64,000 nt of DNA, taken from Alphaproteobacteria bacterium (GTDB taxonomy: Bacteria > Pseudomonadota > Alphaproteobacteria > Micropepsales > Micropepsaceae). The stretch lies in NCBI GenBank assembly GCA_021324545.1, contig JAJPIX010000047.1, positions 1-64,000 on the forward strand, in the 5' to 3' direction. The translations under genes were made by a program, and so were the position numbers. Of this stretch, positions 1-9,165 are shown piece after piece (position 1 is the first letter of the stretch; each line of letters opens with the position of its first letter). Under the pieces are notes generated by a model. It saw only the letters and a list, made by a program, of their open reading frames with translations, was not told where the DNA came from and did no database searches.

Positions 1-47
1 ACATGGTGTTCGCCGCGAATAACCTGCTTTCAGGAGAAAGCCGTACT

Positions 48-254
48 ATGTCGACCAACGGTCAGGTCAAGTTCTTCAACACCACGAAGGGTTTCGGATT
101 CATCGCGCCGGAAGGCGGCGGCAAGGACGTGTTCGTCCATGTCACCGCGGTTCAGGCCGCAGGACTCCGCGGCCTGCAGGAAGGCCAGCGCGTGAGCTTC
201 GATATCGAAGCCGACAAGCGCGGGCCCAAGGCCGTGAACCTGAAGCTGCTCTGA
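48..254 (+). CDS. CspA-family cold shock protein
   Basis: A 68-residue single-domain cold shock protein that binds single-stranded RNA/DNA and acts as an RNA chaperone in the cytoplasm. The RNP1-type motif (KGFGFI) and RNP2-type motif (VFVHV) are both present, and the length is typical for the family. I chose the ATG at 48 because an AGGAG ribosome site lies at 32-36 and the protein then begins MSTNGQVKFF; the open frame upstream is the 5' leader. Most of the leader, where cold-shock thermosensor structure would sit, lies outside the window. A strong hairpin terminator follows, so the gene is probably monocistronic. The family is certain; which paralog is not. Confidence 0.95.
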   Translation: MSTNGQVKFFNTTKGFGFIAPEGGGKDVFVHVTAVQAAGLRGLQEGQRVSFDIEADKRGPKAVNLKLL

Positions 255-280
255 GCACATCAGGCGTTGAAAACGGAAGC

Positions 281-307
281 GGCGCGGGAGAAATCCCGCG
301 CCGTTTT
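281..307 (+). terminator. Rho-independent terminator after the cold shock gene
   Basis: A perfect 9-bp GC-rich stem (281-289 with 294-302) closed by a GAAA tetraloop and followed by GTTTTC. It starts 26 bases after the cold shock stop codon. Confidence 0.85.
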
Positions 308-336
308 CATTTGCACCCATTTGGCCCCGGGCAGGC

Positions 337-363
337 GCATGCTTCGACAAGCCCGGCGTGCGG
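337..363. repeat. REP-like palindrome, degenerate copy
   Basis: A short imperfect palindrome built around CTTCGACAAGC and flanked by GCATG / CGTGC, lying between the cold shock gene and cutA. The same core recurs at 23311-23340, 30911-30974 and 34136-34285. This copy has diverged in its right arm. Confidence 0.6.
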
Positions 364-408
364 GGACTAGATTGCTACTCATCCGGGGCTGCAGAAGGAT
401 GAAGCGGC

Positions 409-735
409 ATGAACGACAGCGAATTCATCTTCATCTACTCCACCTTCCCCGACGAGCCTTCCGCGCGGCGCGTGGCGGACATGCTGGTGCGCGAAAAGCT
501 CGCCGCCTGCGTGAACATCCACGCGCCGATGACGTCTGTCTATGAATGGCAGGGAAAGATGGAGACCGCGGCGGAAGTGGCCGTTTTCATCAAGACTCGC
601 CGGATGCTGGCCGATCGGGTGATGGACGCCGCGCGGCCGATGCATCCCTATAGCGTGCCATGCTTCCTGGTGCTGCCGATCGAAAGCGGCAACGAGGATT
701 ATCTGGAATGGGCGCGAAGGCAGACCGGGCAATGA
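409..735 (+). CDS. cutA: CutA1 family protein
   Basis: A 108-residue CutA1 protein, a small trimeric ferredoxin-like-fold cytoplasmic protein linked historically to divalent cation tolerance; its molecular role is unsettled. Family hallmarks are the AACVNI segment around Cys34, the YEWQGK motif at 45-50 and the later segment with PYSVPCFLVLPI. Length is normal. An AAGGA ribosome site lies about nine bases before the ATG at 409. It stands alone between the cold shock gene and a convergent alcohol dehydrogenase. Confidence 0.93.
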   Translation: MNDSEFIFIYSTFPDEPSARRVADMLVREKLAACVNIHAPMTSVYEWQGKMETAAEVAVFIKTRRMLADRVMDAARPMHPYSVPCFLVLPIESGNEDYLEWARRQTGQ

Positions 736-742
736 GCCTGTT

Positions 743-1726
743 TCAGGGAATGAGCACGGCCGCGCCGGTGAGATTGCCGCCCCGCAGGTCGGAGAGCGCT
801 TCGTTCGCCTTCTCCAGTGGATAGCAGACTGTTTCGGTGCGGATCGGCGTCGCAGCAGCGAGCGCAAGAAATTCCTCCGCGTCCCGCCGCGTGAGATTGG
901 CGATGGAGCGCACCGCCCGCTCCATCCACAAGATCGAATATGGAAACGCCGGAATGTCGCTCATGTGGATGCCGCCGCACACGACCGTGCCGCCGGGCCG
1001 CACGGCGCGTAACGCCGCCGGGACGAGATCGCCCACGGGCGCGAAGATGATCGCCGCATCGAGGGGCACAGGCGCCGCCTTGCCGGAATCGCCGGCCCAG
1101 GCGCAGCCCATCTGTTCCGCGAAGGCCGCCGCCCTGGCATCGCCGGGCCGCACGAAGGCAAAGACATCCTGGCCGCGGTGGCGCGCCGCCTGCACCGCGA
1201 TGTGCGCGGCCGCGCCAAAGCCATAAAGCCCGAGACGCTTGCCCTCGCCTGCCGCCTTCAGCGCGCGATAGCCGATGAGGCCCGCGCACATCAGCGGCGC
1301 GGCATGCTCGTCGGAATAATTCTCCGGAACCGGAAAACAATACCGCGCGTCGGCGATGGCGTGATCGGCGAAGCCGCCATCGATCTGGTAGCCGGTAAAG
1401 AGCGCGAGCGGGCAGAGATTTTCTTCGCCCCGCCTGCAGAATTCACATTCGCCGCAGGTCCAGCCGAGCCAGGGAATTCCCACGCGGTCGCCCGGCTTGA
1501 ACCGGCTCACCGCTTCGCCCACCGCATCCACGCGGCCAATGATTTCGTGACCCGGCGTGACGGGAAGCCGGGGATGGGGCAGTTCGCCGTCCACGACGTG
1601 CAGATCGGTGCGGCACACCCCGCAGGCGGAGATCTTCACGCGAATCTGGCCTGGCGCCGGGTCCCGCAGCGGAAGCTCCCTGAGCGCGAGTCTTTCGCCC
1701 GGATGTGCGAGCTGCATCGCGTGCAA
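743..1726 (-). CDS. zinc-dependent alcohol dehydrogenase
   Basis: A 327-residue medium-chain (MDR) alcohol dehydrogenase that oxidises alcohols or reduces aldehydes with NAD(P) in the cytoplasm. Catalytic-zinc residues are visible as GVCRTDLH with Cys38 and GHE at 59-61; the structural-zinc cysteines are Cys91, Cys94, Cys97 and Cys105 in the classical CxxCxxC-x7-C arrangement. A Rossmann segment with GLYGFGAAAH follows. The architecture resembles the AdhA/propanol-preferring branch. The substrate cannot be read from sequence. It is convergent with cutA (7-base gap) and divergent from glnD. Start ATG at 1726; a second ATG three codons in is possible. Confidence 0.9.
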   Translation of the reverse strand: MHAMQLAHPGERLALRELPLRDPAPGQIRVKISACGVCRTDLHVVDGELPHPRLPVTPGHEIIGRVDAVGEAVSRFKPGDRVGIPWLGWTCGECEFCRRGEENLCPLALFTGYQIDGGFADHAIADARYCFPVPENYSDEHAAPLMCAGLIGYRALKAAGEGKRLGLYGFGAAAHIAVQAARHRGQDVFAFVRPGDARAAAFAEQMGCAWAGDSGKAAPVPLDAAIIFAPVGDLVPAALRAVRPGGTVVCGGIHMSDIPAFPYSILWMERAVRSIANLTRRDAEEFLALAAATPIRTETVCYPLEKANEALSDLRGGNLTGAAVLIP

Positions 1727-1783
1727 AAAGCCCTCTCCTTGTTTTCGCAGTCCCGGCGGTCATTCTATGGCAAGAACGCCGAT

Positions 1784-4537
1784 GTGCAGGTGCGAAAATT
1801 GGGCTTTCAGAAGCCGGTACCGCGGGAATTGCTGGACGCGACTGCGCTGAAACGCGATCTCGCCGCGCTGGCGCATGCGCAGGCGGACCGGCCGGCGCTG
1901 CGCGCCGAAGCGCTTGGCCTGATCAAGCGCAACTTCGCAGCGCCGCGCGCCGGCATCCGCGCACGCGTGGAAGCCGGCAGCATGTCCGGCGTGGCGGCGG
2001 CACGCGCGCTTTCGGACATGCAAGACCGCCTGATCGGCGTTCTCTACGAATTCACGACGGCCAATTTCTACCGCGCGGAGAATCCGACGGCCGCCGAACA
2101 TATCGCCATCATCGCGGTGGGCGGCTATGGCCGCGGCCAGCTTGCGCCCTTTTCCGACATAGACCTGCTTTTCCTGCGGCCGCACAAGACCACGGCGTGG
2201 GGCGAAAGCGTGATCGAATTCGTGCTCCAGATGCTGTGGGATCTGGGGCTCAAGGTGGGCCATGCCACCCGCTCGCTGGAGGAATGCCTGCGGCTTGCAA
2301 AAAAGGATTCGACGATCGCCACCGCGCTTCTGGAGGCGCGCCTCATCTGCGGCGACAAAAAACTGTTCCACGACCTGCATGAGCGCTTCTGGAAGGAGGT
2401 TGCGGCCGGAAGCGGGCTCGCCTTCGTGCAGACCAAGCTCGCGGAGCGCGATGCGCGGCACCGGCGGCAGGGCGAAAGCCGCTATCTCGTCGAGCCGAAC
2501 ATCAAGGAGGGCAAGGGCGGCCTGCGCGACCTGCAGACGCTCTACTGGATCGGGAAGTATCTCTATCACGCGCAGGATGCCGACGGGCTCGTGGACCATG
2601 GCGTGTTCACGCGCGCCGAACTGAAGACGCTGCAGAAGGCCGAAGCGTTCCTGTGGGACGTGCGCTTCCAGCTTCACTATCTCGCGGGCCGCGCGGAAGA
2701 ACGGCTGACCTTCGACATGCAGCCCGACGTGGCAAGGCGGCTGGGCTTTGCGGGCGCCGATTCCAGGCGCGCGGTGGAACGCTTCATGAAGGCCTATTTC
2801 ACCGCCGCCAAGGATGTCGGCGACCTCACCCGCATTTTCTGCGCGGCGCTGGAACAGCAGAACGTCAAGCCCAGGCCTTCGCTTTCGCGCCTTCTGCCCG
2901 GATTCCTGAAGCTGCGCGAAGGCACGGACGAGCTCTTCGTGGAAAACGGGCGCCTGAACGCGCGGCCGAACGCTTTCCGGCGCGATCCCATCAACCTCAT
3001 CCGCATCTTCCACCTGGCGGACGCCAAGGGCGTCGATGTGCACCCGGCCGCGCTGCGCACGATGACCCGCTCGCTTGACCTTGTGAACGCCGAACTGCGC
3101 GGCAATGCCGAGGCCAACCGGCTGTTTCTGGAAACGCTCACCTCGCGCAACGATCCCGAACGCGCGCTGCGCCTGATGAACGAGGCCGGCGTGCTCGGCC
3201 GCTTCATTCCGGAATTCGGGCGCATCGTGGCCCAGATGCAGTTCAACATGTACCACCACTTCACGGTGGACGAGCATCTGATCCGCGCGGTCGGCAACGT
3301 GGCGGCGATCGAGCGCGAGGAGCTGAAGAAAGACCATCCACTTTCGACGGAGACCGTCCGGCGCATCAAGTCGCGGCCCACGCTTTATTGCGCCATCCTG
3401 CTGCACGACATCGCCAAGGGCCTGAAAGGCGATCATTCCGGCGAAGGCGCCGCGATTGCGCGCAAACTCTGTCCCAGGCTCGGGCTTTCGCCGGAGGAAA
3501 CCGCCGACGTGGCGTGGCTCGTGCAGAACCATCTCGTGATGAGCGACACCGCGCAGCGGCGCGACATTTCCGATCCCAAGACCGTGCGCGATTTTGTCGA
3601 TGCGGTGCAGACGCCCGAGCGGCTGCGCCTGCTTCTGATCCTGACCGTGGCCGATATCCGCGCGGTGGGCCCGGGCGTGTGGAACGGATGGAAAGGCGAG
3701 CTTCTGCGCGAGCTTTATTTCGAGGCCGAGGCGCTCATGACCGGCGGCGACGCCGCGCCCAGGCGCCGGTCGCGCATCGCAGAAGCCAGGGCGGCGCTGG
3801 AAGCGCGGCTCTCCCGCTGGACGGCGGCGGAACGCGAACGCGCGCTTTCGCGCCACAATGACGCTTATTGGCTGGCGTTCAGCACAGACGAGCATCTGGC
3901 GCACGCCAGGCTTATGCGGGACGCAGATGCCCGCGGCGCCCCGCTGGCGCTGGCGGCGGAAAGCAACGCTGTGCGCGCGGTGACGGATATCGCGATCTAC
4001 ACGTCCGATCATGCCGGGCTTTTCTCGCAGCTGGCCGGCGCGATTGCGCTGTCGGGCGGAACGATCGTGGATGCCAAGGCTTTTACCACGGCCGATCGCC
4101 ACGCGCTTGACGTGTTTTCGGTGCAGGATGCCGACGGCGGGCCGTTCGGCGACATGGCGCGCATCGAGCGCCTGAAAGCCAACATCGAAAAGACGCTGAG
4201 GGGCGAAATCGCGCCGAAAAAGGTTTTTGCCGCAAGAAAGCGGAAGCGGCGCGCCGCCGCATTCCGGGTTCGGCCGCGCGTCCAATTCGACAACGAGGCC
4301 TCGGCAACCTCCACCGTGCTGGAGGTCGAAGGCGCGGACCGGCCGGGCCTGCTCTACGACGTGACGCACGCCATTTTCGAATCCGGGCTCTCCATTTCGT
4401 CGGCCATGGTGGCGACCTATGGCGAGCGCGCGGTGGATGCCTTCTATGTGCGGGACGCCTATGGCCACAAGGTCACGCATCCCGAGCGCATCGCCGCCGT
4501 CGAAGCCCGCCTGAAGCAGGCGCTTGAAGGCGGGTAA
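1784..4537 (+). CDS. glnD: [protein-PII] uridylyltransferase / uridylyl-removing enzyme
   Basis: Bifunctional nitrogen sensor that uridylylates PII proteins when glutamine is low and deuridylylates them when it is high. The nucleotidyltransferase domain shows GGYGRG at 113-118 and the metal-binding SDID (Asp125, Asp127); the HD domain carries HDIAKGLKGDHSGEG near 541; two ACT domains begin near residues 733 and 845, the second with GADRPGLLYDVTHAIFESG. About 917 residues is normal for alphaproteobacterial GlnD. The start is uncertain: no good ribosome site is visible and GTG at 1784 was chosen because homology to GlnD begins just after it; GTG 1790, TTG 1799 or an ATG at 1703 overlapping the divergent dehydrogenase are alternatives. 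Confidence 0.95.
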   Translation: MQVRKLGFQKPVPRELLDATALKRDLAALAHAQADRPALRAEALGLIKRNFAAPRAGIRARVEAGSMSGVAAARALSDMQDRLIGVLYEFTTANFYRAENPTAAEHIAIIAVGGYGRGQLAPFSDIDLLFLRPHKTTAWGESVIEFVLQMLWDLGLKVGHATRSLEECLRLAKKDSTIATALLEARLICGDKKLFHDLHERFWKEVAAGSGLAFVQTKLAERDARHRRQGESRYLVEPNIKEGKGGLRDLQTLYWIGKYLYHAQDADGLVDHGVFTRAELKTLQKAEAFLWDVRFQLHYLAGRAEERLTFDMQPDVARRLGFAGADSRRAVERFMKAYFTAAKDVGDLTRIFCAALEQQNVKPRPSLSRLLPGFLKLREGTDELFVENGRLNARPNAFRRDPINLIRIFHLADAKGVDVHPAALRTMTRSLDLVNAELRGNAEANRLFLETLTSRNDPERALRLMNEAGVLGRFIPEFGRIVAQMQFNMYHHFTVDEHLIRAVGNVAAIEREELKKDHPLSTETVRRIKSRPTLYCAILLHDIAKGLKGDHSGEGAAIARKLCPRLGLSPEETADVAWLVQNHLVMSDTAQRRDISDPKTVRDFVDAVQTPERLRLLLILTVADIRAVGPGVWNGWKGELLRELYFEAEALMTGGDAAPRRRSRIAEARAALEARLSRWTAAERERALSRHNDAYWLAFSTDEHLAHARLMRDADARGAPLALAAESNAVRAVTDIAIYTSDHAGLFSQLAGAIALSGGTIVDAKAFTTADRHALDVFSVQDADGGPFGDMARIERLKANIEKTLRGEIAPKKVFAARKRKRRAAAFRVRPRVQFDNEASATSTVLEVEGADRPGLLYDVTHAIFESGLSISSAMVATYGERAVDAFYVRDAYGHKVTHPERIAAVEARLKQALEGG

Positions 4538-4576
4538 AAGACGCGCGATAAGGCCCGCTCTCTTCCGGGCCACTCC

Positions 4577-5596
4577 ATGAGCACGCACAAGCAACTGGTT
4601 CTTTCCGGCATGCAGCCGACCAACACGCTGCATCTGGGCAATTATCTGGGCGCGCTCAAGAACTGGGTGCGGATGCAGAACGAGATGCCCTGCCTGTTCT
4701 GCGTGGTGGACATGCACGCCATCACCCAGGACGTGGGCTATGGCCGGCGCAAAGAACTGACAGACGCCACGCGCGAAGTGGCCGCCGCCTATATCGCCGC
4801 GGGCGTCGATCCCGAGCGCACGCCCATCTTCAACCAGGCGCAGGTGCCCGAGCATGCCGAGCTTGCCTGGATCTTCAACTGCGTGGCGCGGCTCGGCTGG
4901 CTGGACCGCATGACGCAGTTCAAGGAAAAGAGCGGAAAGCACAAGGAGCGTGCGAGCGTGGGGCTTTACACCTATCCGGTGCTGATGGCCGCCGACATTC
5001 TGGTTTACAAGGCCACCCATGTTCCGGTGGGCGAGGACCAGAAGCAGCATCTGGAGCTTTCGCGCGACATCGCGCAGAAATTCAACAACGACTTCCAGGC
5101 GCCCGATTTCTTTCCGCTGCCGGAGCCGGTGATCACCGGGCCCGCCACGCGCGTGATGAGCCTGCGCGACGGCACCAAGAAGATGTCGAAATCCGACGAA
5201 AGCGATTATTCGCGCATCAACCTGACCGACGATGCCGACGCCATCGCGCAGAAGATCCGCAAGGCGAAAACCGATCCCGATCCCCTGCCCGACGCGAAGA
5301 AAGGGCTCGAAGGGCGGCCGGAAGCGGAGAACCTGATCAACATTTATGCGGCGCTGTCGGACCAGAGTGTGGATGCCACGGTTGCGCAGTTCGCGGGCCA
5401 GCAATTCTCCGGATTTAAGAACGCGCTGGCCGATCTGGCGGTCGCCCGGCTTACGCCCATCGCCGCCGAGATGCGCCGGTTGCTCGCCGATCCGGGCGAG
5501 ATCGATCGCGTGCTGAAATCCGGCGCGGATCGGGCGCGCGCCCTGGCCGCGCCTGTCATGGCCGAAGTCAAGAAGCTGGTCGGGTTCATCGCCTGA
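4577..5596 (+). CDS. trpS: tryptophanyl-tRNA synthetase
   Basis: Class Ic aminoacyl-tRNA synthetase charging tRNA-Trp, 339 residues, normal for bacterial TrpS. The HIGH-type signature appears as TLHLGN around residues 17-22 and the KMSKS loop is intact at 202-206. It follows glnD by 39 bases on the same strand. In many alphaproteobacteria a lipid II flippase gene (murJ/mviN) lies between glnD and trpS; here it is absent. Confidence 0.97.
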   Translation: MSTHKQLVLSGMQPTNTLHLGNYLGALKNWVRMQNEMPCLFCVVDMHAITQDVGYGRRKELTDATREVAAAYIAAGVDPERTPIFNQAQVPEHAELAWIFNCVARLGWLDRMTQFKEKSGKHKERASVGLYTYPVLMAADILVYKATHVPVGEDQKQHLELSRDIAQKFNNDFQAPDFFPLPEPVITGPATRVMSLRDGTKKMSKSDESDYSRINLTDDADAIAQKIRKAKTDPDPLPDAKKGLEGRPEAENLINIYAALSDQSVDATVAQFAGQQFSGFKNALADLAVARLTPIAAEMRRLLADPGEIDRVLKSGADRARALAAPVMAEVKKLVGFIA

Positions 5597-5646
5597 CGGT
5601 TGATCTTGCAGCCGCAAGCCACAACTATGCGCCATCGGAGGGGCCG

Positions 5647-6681
5647 ATGGATTTTGGCCAACTTTTGCGTCATCGCTGGCGGGAGATGCGGATGCGCGCC
5701 GCAGAGGCGCACGCGCGCGCCACAGATGCCGCGGACGAACATCTGAGCCGGCTGGAATTCCTGCGCGAATGGCGCTGGAGCAGCCTCGAGGGAGTTCTGG
5801 CCGCGCTTGCCATTGTCATCGTGCTGATTTATCCGCTGGCCGCCTGGATCGACTCCACCATCGACGACAATCCCGATTTCGCCGCGCCGGCCAAGGCGCT
5901 CGCGCCCGGCAAGAGCCGCGCGGTCGCCAATGCGGCAGCCCTGATCAGCCGCGAAGTGAACAGGCACGGCTGGACGGCGAATGCCCCCTGGTTCTGGCCG
6001 ACGGCCCTGCTGGACGACATGCCGGCCTATCAGAGCGGGATCGTGGCGGGCGTCCGCCGCTTTGCGGGCGCGATGCCGGCAATCGGCCGGGCCAACGGCG
6101 CGGCCGATGCCGACCTGGCCGAAGCCGGGCAGCTTTTCCGCTATCCGCCCGACGTGTGGGTATGGGATCCGTCCTATTCGATATGGCCGGTGGCGACGAG
6201 CGCCTCGCAATACAAGCGCGCAGCGCGCTCACTGCGCGCCTATAATTCCCGGCTGGCCAGCCATCAGGCCGCGTTCGACGCCAGCGCCGCCAATCTTGCC
6301 GCCCTGCTCGGCGCCCTGGCGGACGGACTTGACGACTCGTCGGCGGCGATTGCGGCGCATCTGGACAAAAATGCCGGCTGGCCATTCGATTTTGCGAGCG
6401 ATGACGTGTTCTACCGCGCGAAGGGGGAAGCCTACGCCGACTACATCGTGCTGAAGGGAGCCCGGTCGGATTTCGCGCCGGCGATTCGGGCGCGAAACCT
6501 TGGCCGGCCGTGGGCCGCCGCGATGGAAAGTCTCAGGCATGCCATTGGGTTACGGCCCGGGGTGGTGCTGAACGGCGCGCCGGACAGCAGCTTTTTCCCG
6601 TGCCCTGTCTGCGGCGAGGGGTTCTATCTTTCGCGGGCCGGGCAGCAGCTGCGGGCCATGGAAGCCAGCCTGCGGCAATAG
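5647..6681 (+). CDS. DUF2333 family membrane-anchored protein
   Basis: A 344-residue protein that I recognise as DUF2333-like, a family of unknown function. One hydrophobic anchor lies near residues 40-62 (EGVLAALAIVIVLIYPLAAW) after a positively charged cytoplasmic N-terminus; the rest is probably periplasmic. The family-like segment ISREVNRHGWTANAPWFWP and the later ALLDDMPAYQSGI region support the call. It follows trpS by 50 bases with a GGAGGGG ribosome site just before the ATG. Function cannot be assigned. Confidence 0.8.
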   Translation: MDFGQLLRHRWREMRMRAAEAHARATDAADEHLSRLEFLREWRWSSLEGVLAALAIVIVLIYPLAAWIDSTIDDNPDFAAPAKALAPGKSRAVANAAALISREVNRHGWTANAPWFWPTALLDDMPAYQSGIVAGVRRFAGAMPAIGRANGAADADLAEAGQLFRYPPDVWVWDPSYSIWPVATSASQYKRAARSLRAYNSRLASHQAAFDASAANLAALLGALADGLDDSSAAIAAHLDKNAGWPFDFASDDVFYRAKGEAYADYIVLKGARSDFAPAIRARNLGRPWAAAMESLRHAIGLRPGVVLNGAPDSSFFPCPVCGEGFYLSRAGQQLRAMEASLRQ

Positions 6682-6760
6682 TGCATAAGTACTGCCCCTG
6701 ATCTTGCGGCGTTTGGCTTGTGCGCCAAACTGCCATGTGCGCGCATGGGGAACGGCACGC

Positions 6761-8146
6761 ATGCATCTTGATCCACTGCTCCTGTCACGCCTTCAGTTCG
6801 TCTGGGTTGTCGCATTCCATATCCTGCTTCCGGCTTTCACGGTGGGGCTTGCGTCGTATATCGCCACGCTGGAAGGCATCCATTTCTTCACCGGCAAGGA
6901 TATCTATTTCCGCATCTCCAATTTCTGGATCCGCATCTTCGCCGTGTCCTTCGGCATGGGCGTGGTGTCGGGCGTCATCATGCCGTTCCAGTTCGGGACG
7001 AACTGGAGCCGCTTTTCGGATGCGACCGCCAACGTGCTTTCGCCGCTGCTGGCCTATGAGGGGCTGACGGCATTCTTTCTCGAAGCCTCATTCCTGGGCG
7101 TGCTGCTGTTCGGCCGCAAGCTTGTGCCGCGCTGGGCGCATTTCGGCTCGGCCCTGATGGTGGCGCTGGGGACCCTGTTTTCGACCTTCTGGATTCTGGC
7201 CACAAACAGCTGGATGCAGACGCCGCAGGGCTACAAGATCGTGGACGGCCGGTTCTTTCCGGTGGACTGGATCGCGATCATCTTCAATCCGTCGTTCCCG
7301 TACCGCTTCTTCCACACGGTTGTCGCCTTCTACATCACCACGGGCTTTGTGGTTCTGGCCGTGGGCGCGATGTTCATCCTGCGGCGCCGGTATGTGGAGG
7401 AAGGCCGCATCATGCTGTCCATGACGCTGTGGCTGTTGACTGCCCTGGTGCCGCTGCAGGTGTTTCTGGGCGATCTGCACGGGCTGAACACGCTGAAATA
7501 CCAGCCGGCGAAGCTTGCGGCCATCGAGGCGCACTGGAACAAGGAAGCCCGCGCGCCGCTGATCCTTTTTGCCCTGCCCGATGAACAGGCGCAGACCAAT
7601 CATGCCGTCGTTCAGATACCGGACTGGGGAAGCCTGATCCTGACGCATGATCCGAACGGCGTGGTGCCCGGCCTGAAGGAATTTCCGGCGCAGGATGTGC
7701 CGCCGGTGGCTATTCCGTTCTTTTCCTTCCGCATCATGGTCGGAATCGGGATCCTGATGCTGGCGGTGGTGATTGCGGGGCTGTTCCTGCGCTTGCGCCG
7801 CAAGCTCTATGATACAGGCTGGTTCCTGAAGGCGTGCGAGCTGGCTTCTCCTGCCGGATTTCTGGCCGTGCTGGCCGGCTGGACGACCACCGAAGTCGGG
7901 CGCCAGCCGTGGACAGTCTATGGCCTGCTGCGCACGGCGGATTCCGTTTCGCCATCGCTTTCGGGCGGCGATGTGCTGGTGTCGCTGTTGGCATATATGG
8001 TCGTCTATCTCATCATGTTTCCGGCCGGCGCGTTCCTGATCTTGCGGATCTTGCGGAGCGGCATGCCGGCCGCGACCCAGGAGGCCGCCGTGGAAAGCGG
8101 ACGGCCCAAGGCGCCGGTGGTGGCGCCGCCGGAGGCAGCAACATGA
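6761..8146 (+). CDS. cioA: cytochrome bd-type quinol oxidase subunit I (CioA type)
   Basis: Catalytic subunit of a bd-family terminal oxidase in the inner membrane, taking electrons from quinol to reduce oxygen to water. Haem ligands are visible as His20 near the N-terminus (SRLQF...AFH) and His185 (FFHTVVAFYITTGF); conserved glutamates lie in AYEGLTAFFLEASFLG and the GRQPW motif is present. At 461 residues with a short Q-loop region it fits the cyanide-insensitive CIO branch rather than E. coli-type CydA. ATG at 6761 was chosen because it gives the standard N-terminus and has GGGGAA just upstream; the frame is open to 6704. It overlaps the next gene by ATGA. Confidence 0.94.
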   Translation: MHLDPLLLSRLQFVWVVAFHILLPAFTVGLASYIATLEGIHFFTGKDIYFRISNFWIRIFAVSFGMGVVSGVIMPFQFGTNWSRFSDATANVLSPLLAYEGLTAFFLEASFLGVLLFGRKLVPRWAHFGSALMVALGTLFSTFWILATNSWMQTPQGYKIVDGRFFPVDWIAIIFNPSFPYRFFHTVVAFYITTGFVVLAVGAMFILRRRYVEEGRIMLSMTLWLLTALVPLQVFLGDLHGLNTLKYQPAKLAAIEAHWNKEARAPLILFALPDEQAQTNHAVVQIPDWGSLILTHDPNGVVPGLKEFPAQDVPPVAIPFFSFRIMVGIGILMLAVVIAGLFLRLRRKLYDTGWFLKACELASPAGFLAVLAGWTTTEVGRQPWTVYGLLRTADSVSPSLSGGDVLVSLLAYMVVYLIMFPAGAFLILRILRSGMPAATQEAAVESGRPKAPVVAPPEAAT

Positions 8147-9144
8147 TCGATTTCGTCTGGCTGTGGACCGTCATTCTGGGAACCGGCGTATTCCTGTACG
8201 TGCTGCTCGACGGCTTCGATCTGGGCGTGGGCATCCTTTACGGCTTTGCGCCCGATACGCCCGCGCGCAATCTGGTGATGAATTCGATCGCGCCGGTGTG
8301 GGACGGCAACGAGACGTGGCTTGTGCTGGGCGGCGTGGCGTTGCTGGCGGCCTTTCCGCTGGCCTTCGCGATCATCCTTCCCGCGCTTTATTTTCCGATC
8401 CTCGTCATGCTTCTGGCGCTCGTTTTTCGCGGCGTGGCGTTCGAATTCCGCTTTCGCGACGCCGAGCATCGCACCTTCTGGGACCATGCGTTCAATTACG
8501 GCTCTGTGGTCGCGACATTCGCGCAAGGGGTGGTTCTGGGAAGCTTCATCCAGGGCTTCAAGGTGGACGGGCGGCACTTTGCGGGCGGCTCGTTCGATTT
8601 TCTCACACCCTTCTCGGTCTTTACGGGGCTGGCGCTGGTATTTGGCTATGCGCTGCTGGGCGCCGGCTGGCTCATCCTGAAGACGGAAGGCGACCTGCAG
8701 GCATGGGCGCGGCGGCTGGGGCGCTGGGCGCTGCTGGGCACGCTCGTCGGCATTGGCGTGGTCAGCATCTGGACGCCATTGATGGACAAGGGCATTGCCG
8801 ATCGCTGGTTCACCTGGCCCGATATCGCGTTCCTTTCGCCGGTGCCGATCATCACCCTTCTCATCGCTTTTGGCGAATGGCGCGCGCTTGCCGGGCGCAG
8901 GGAAGTGGCGCCCTTCATCGCCGCCATCGGGCTGTTTGTGATGTCCTATGTCGGCATCGCCATCAGCCTGTGGCCCATGATCGTGCCGCATGCCTACACG
9001 CTGTGGCAGGCGGCAAGCTCGCCCGACACGCAGGTGTTCATGCTGCTTGGCACCCTGTTCCTTCTGCCGGTGATCCTGGTTTACACCAGCTGGTCCTATT
9101 GGGTGTTCCGCGGAAAGGTGCGGGCCGATATCGGCTACCACTGA
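8143..9144 (+). CDS. cioB: cytochrome bd-type quinol oxidase subunit II (CioB type)
   Basis: Second, structural subunit of the bd-type oxidase, 333 residues with about eight to nine membrane helices. The N-terminus with LLDGFDLGVGILYGF and the segment APVWDGNETWLVLGG are the classic CydB/CioB signatures. Its ATG overlaps the TGA of subunit I, so the two are translationally coupled. No CydX-like small ORF fits in the 21 bases before the next gene, and no cydDC assembly transporter is nearby. Confidence 0.95.
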   Translation: MIDFVWLWTVILGTGVFLYVLLDGFDLGVGILYGFAPDTPARNLVMNSIAPVWDGNETWLVLGGVALLAAFPLAFAIILPALYFPILVMLLALVFRGVAFEFRFRDAEHRTFWDHAFNYGSVVATFAQGVVLGSFIQGFKVDGRHFAGGSFDFLTPFSVFTGLALVFGYALLGAGWLILKTEGDLQAWARRLGRWALLGTLVGIGVVSIWTPLMDKGIADRWFTWPDIAFLSPVPIITLLIAFGEWRALAGRREVAPFIAAIGLFVMSYVGIAISLWPMIVPHAYTLWQAASSPDTQVFMLLGTLFLLPVILVYTSWSYWVFRGKVRADIGYH

Positions 9145-9165
9145 ATTTCGCCTATACTGGCCGGC

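Noticed and set aside
1760-5635. 1291-codon open frame on the minus strand across glnD and trpS
   Set aside because: It is antisense to two certain genes, its translation is Arg/His/Gly-rich without any domain, and long antisense frames are expected in GC-rich DNA with strong third-position bias.
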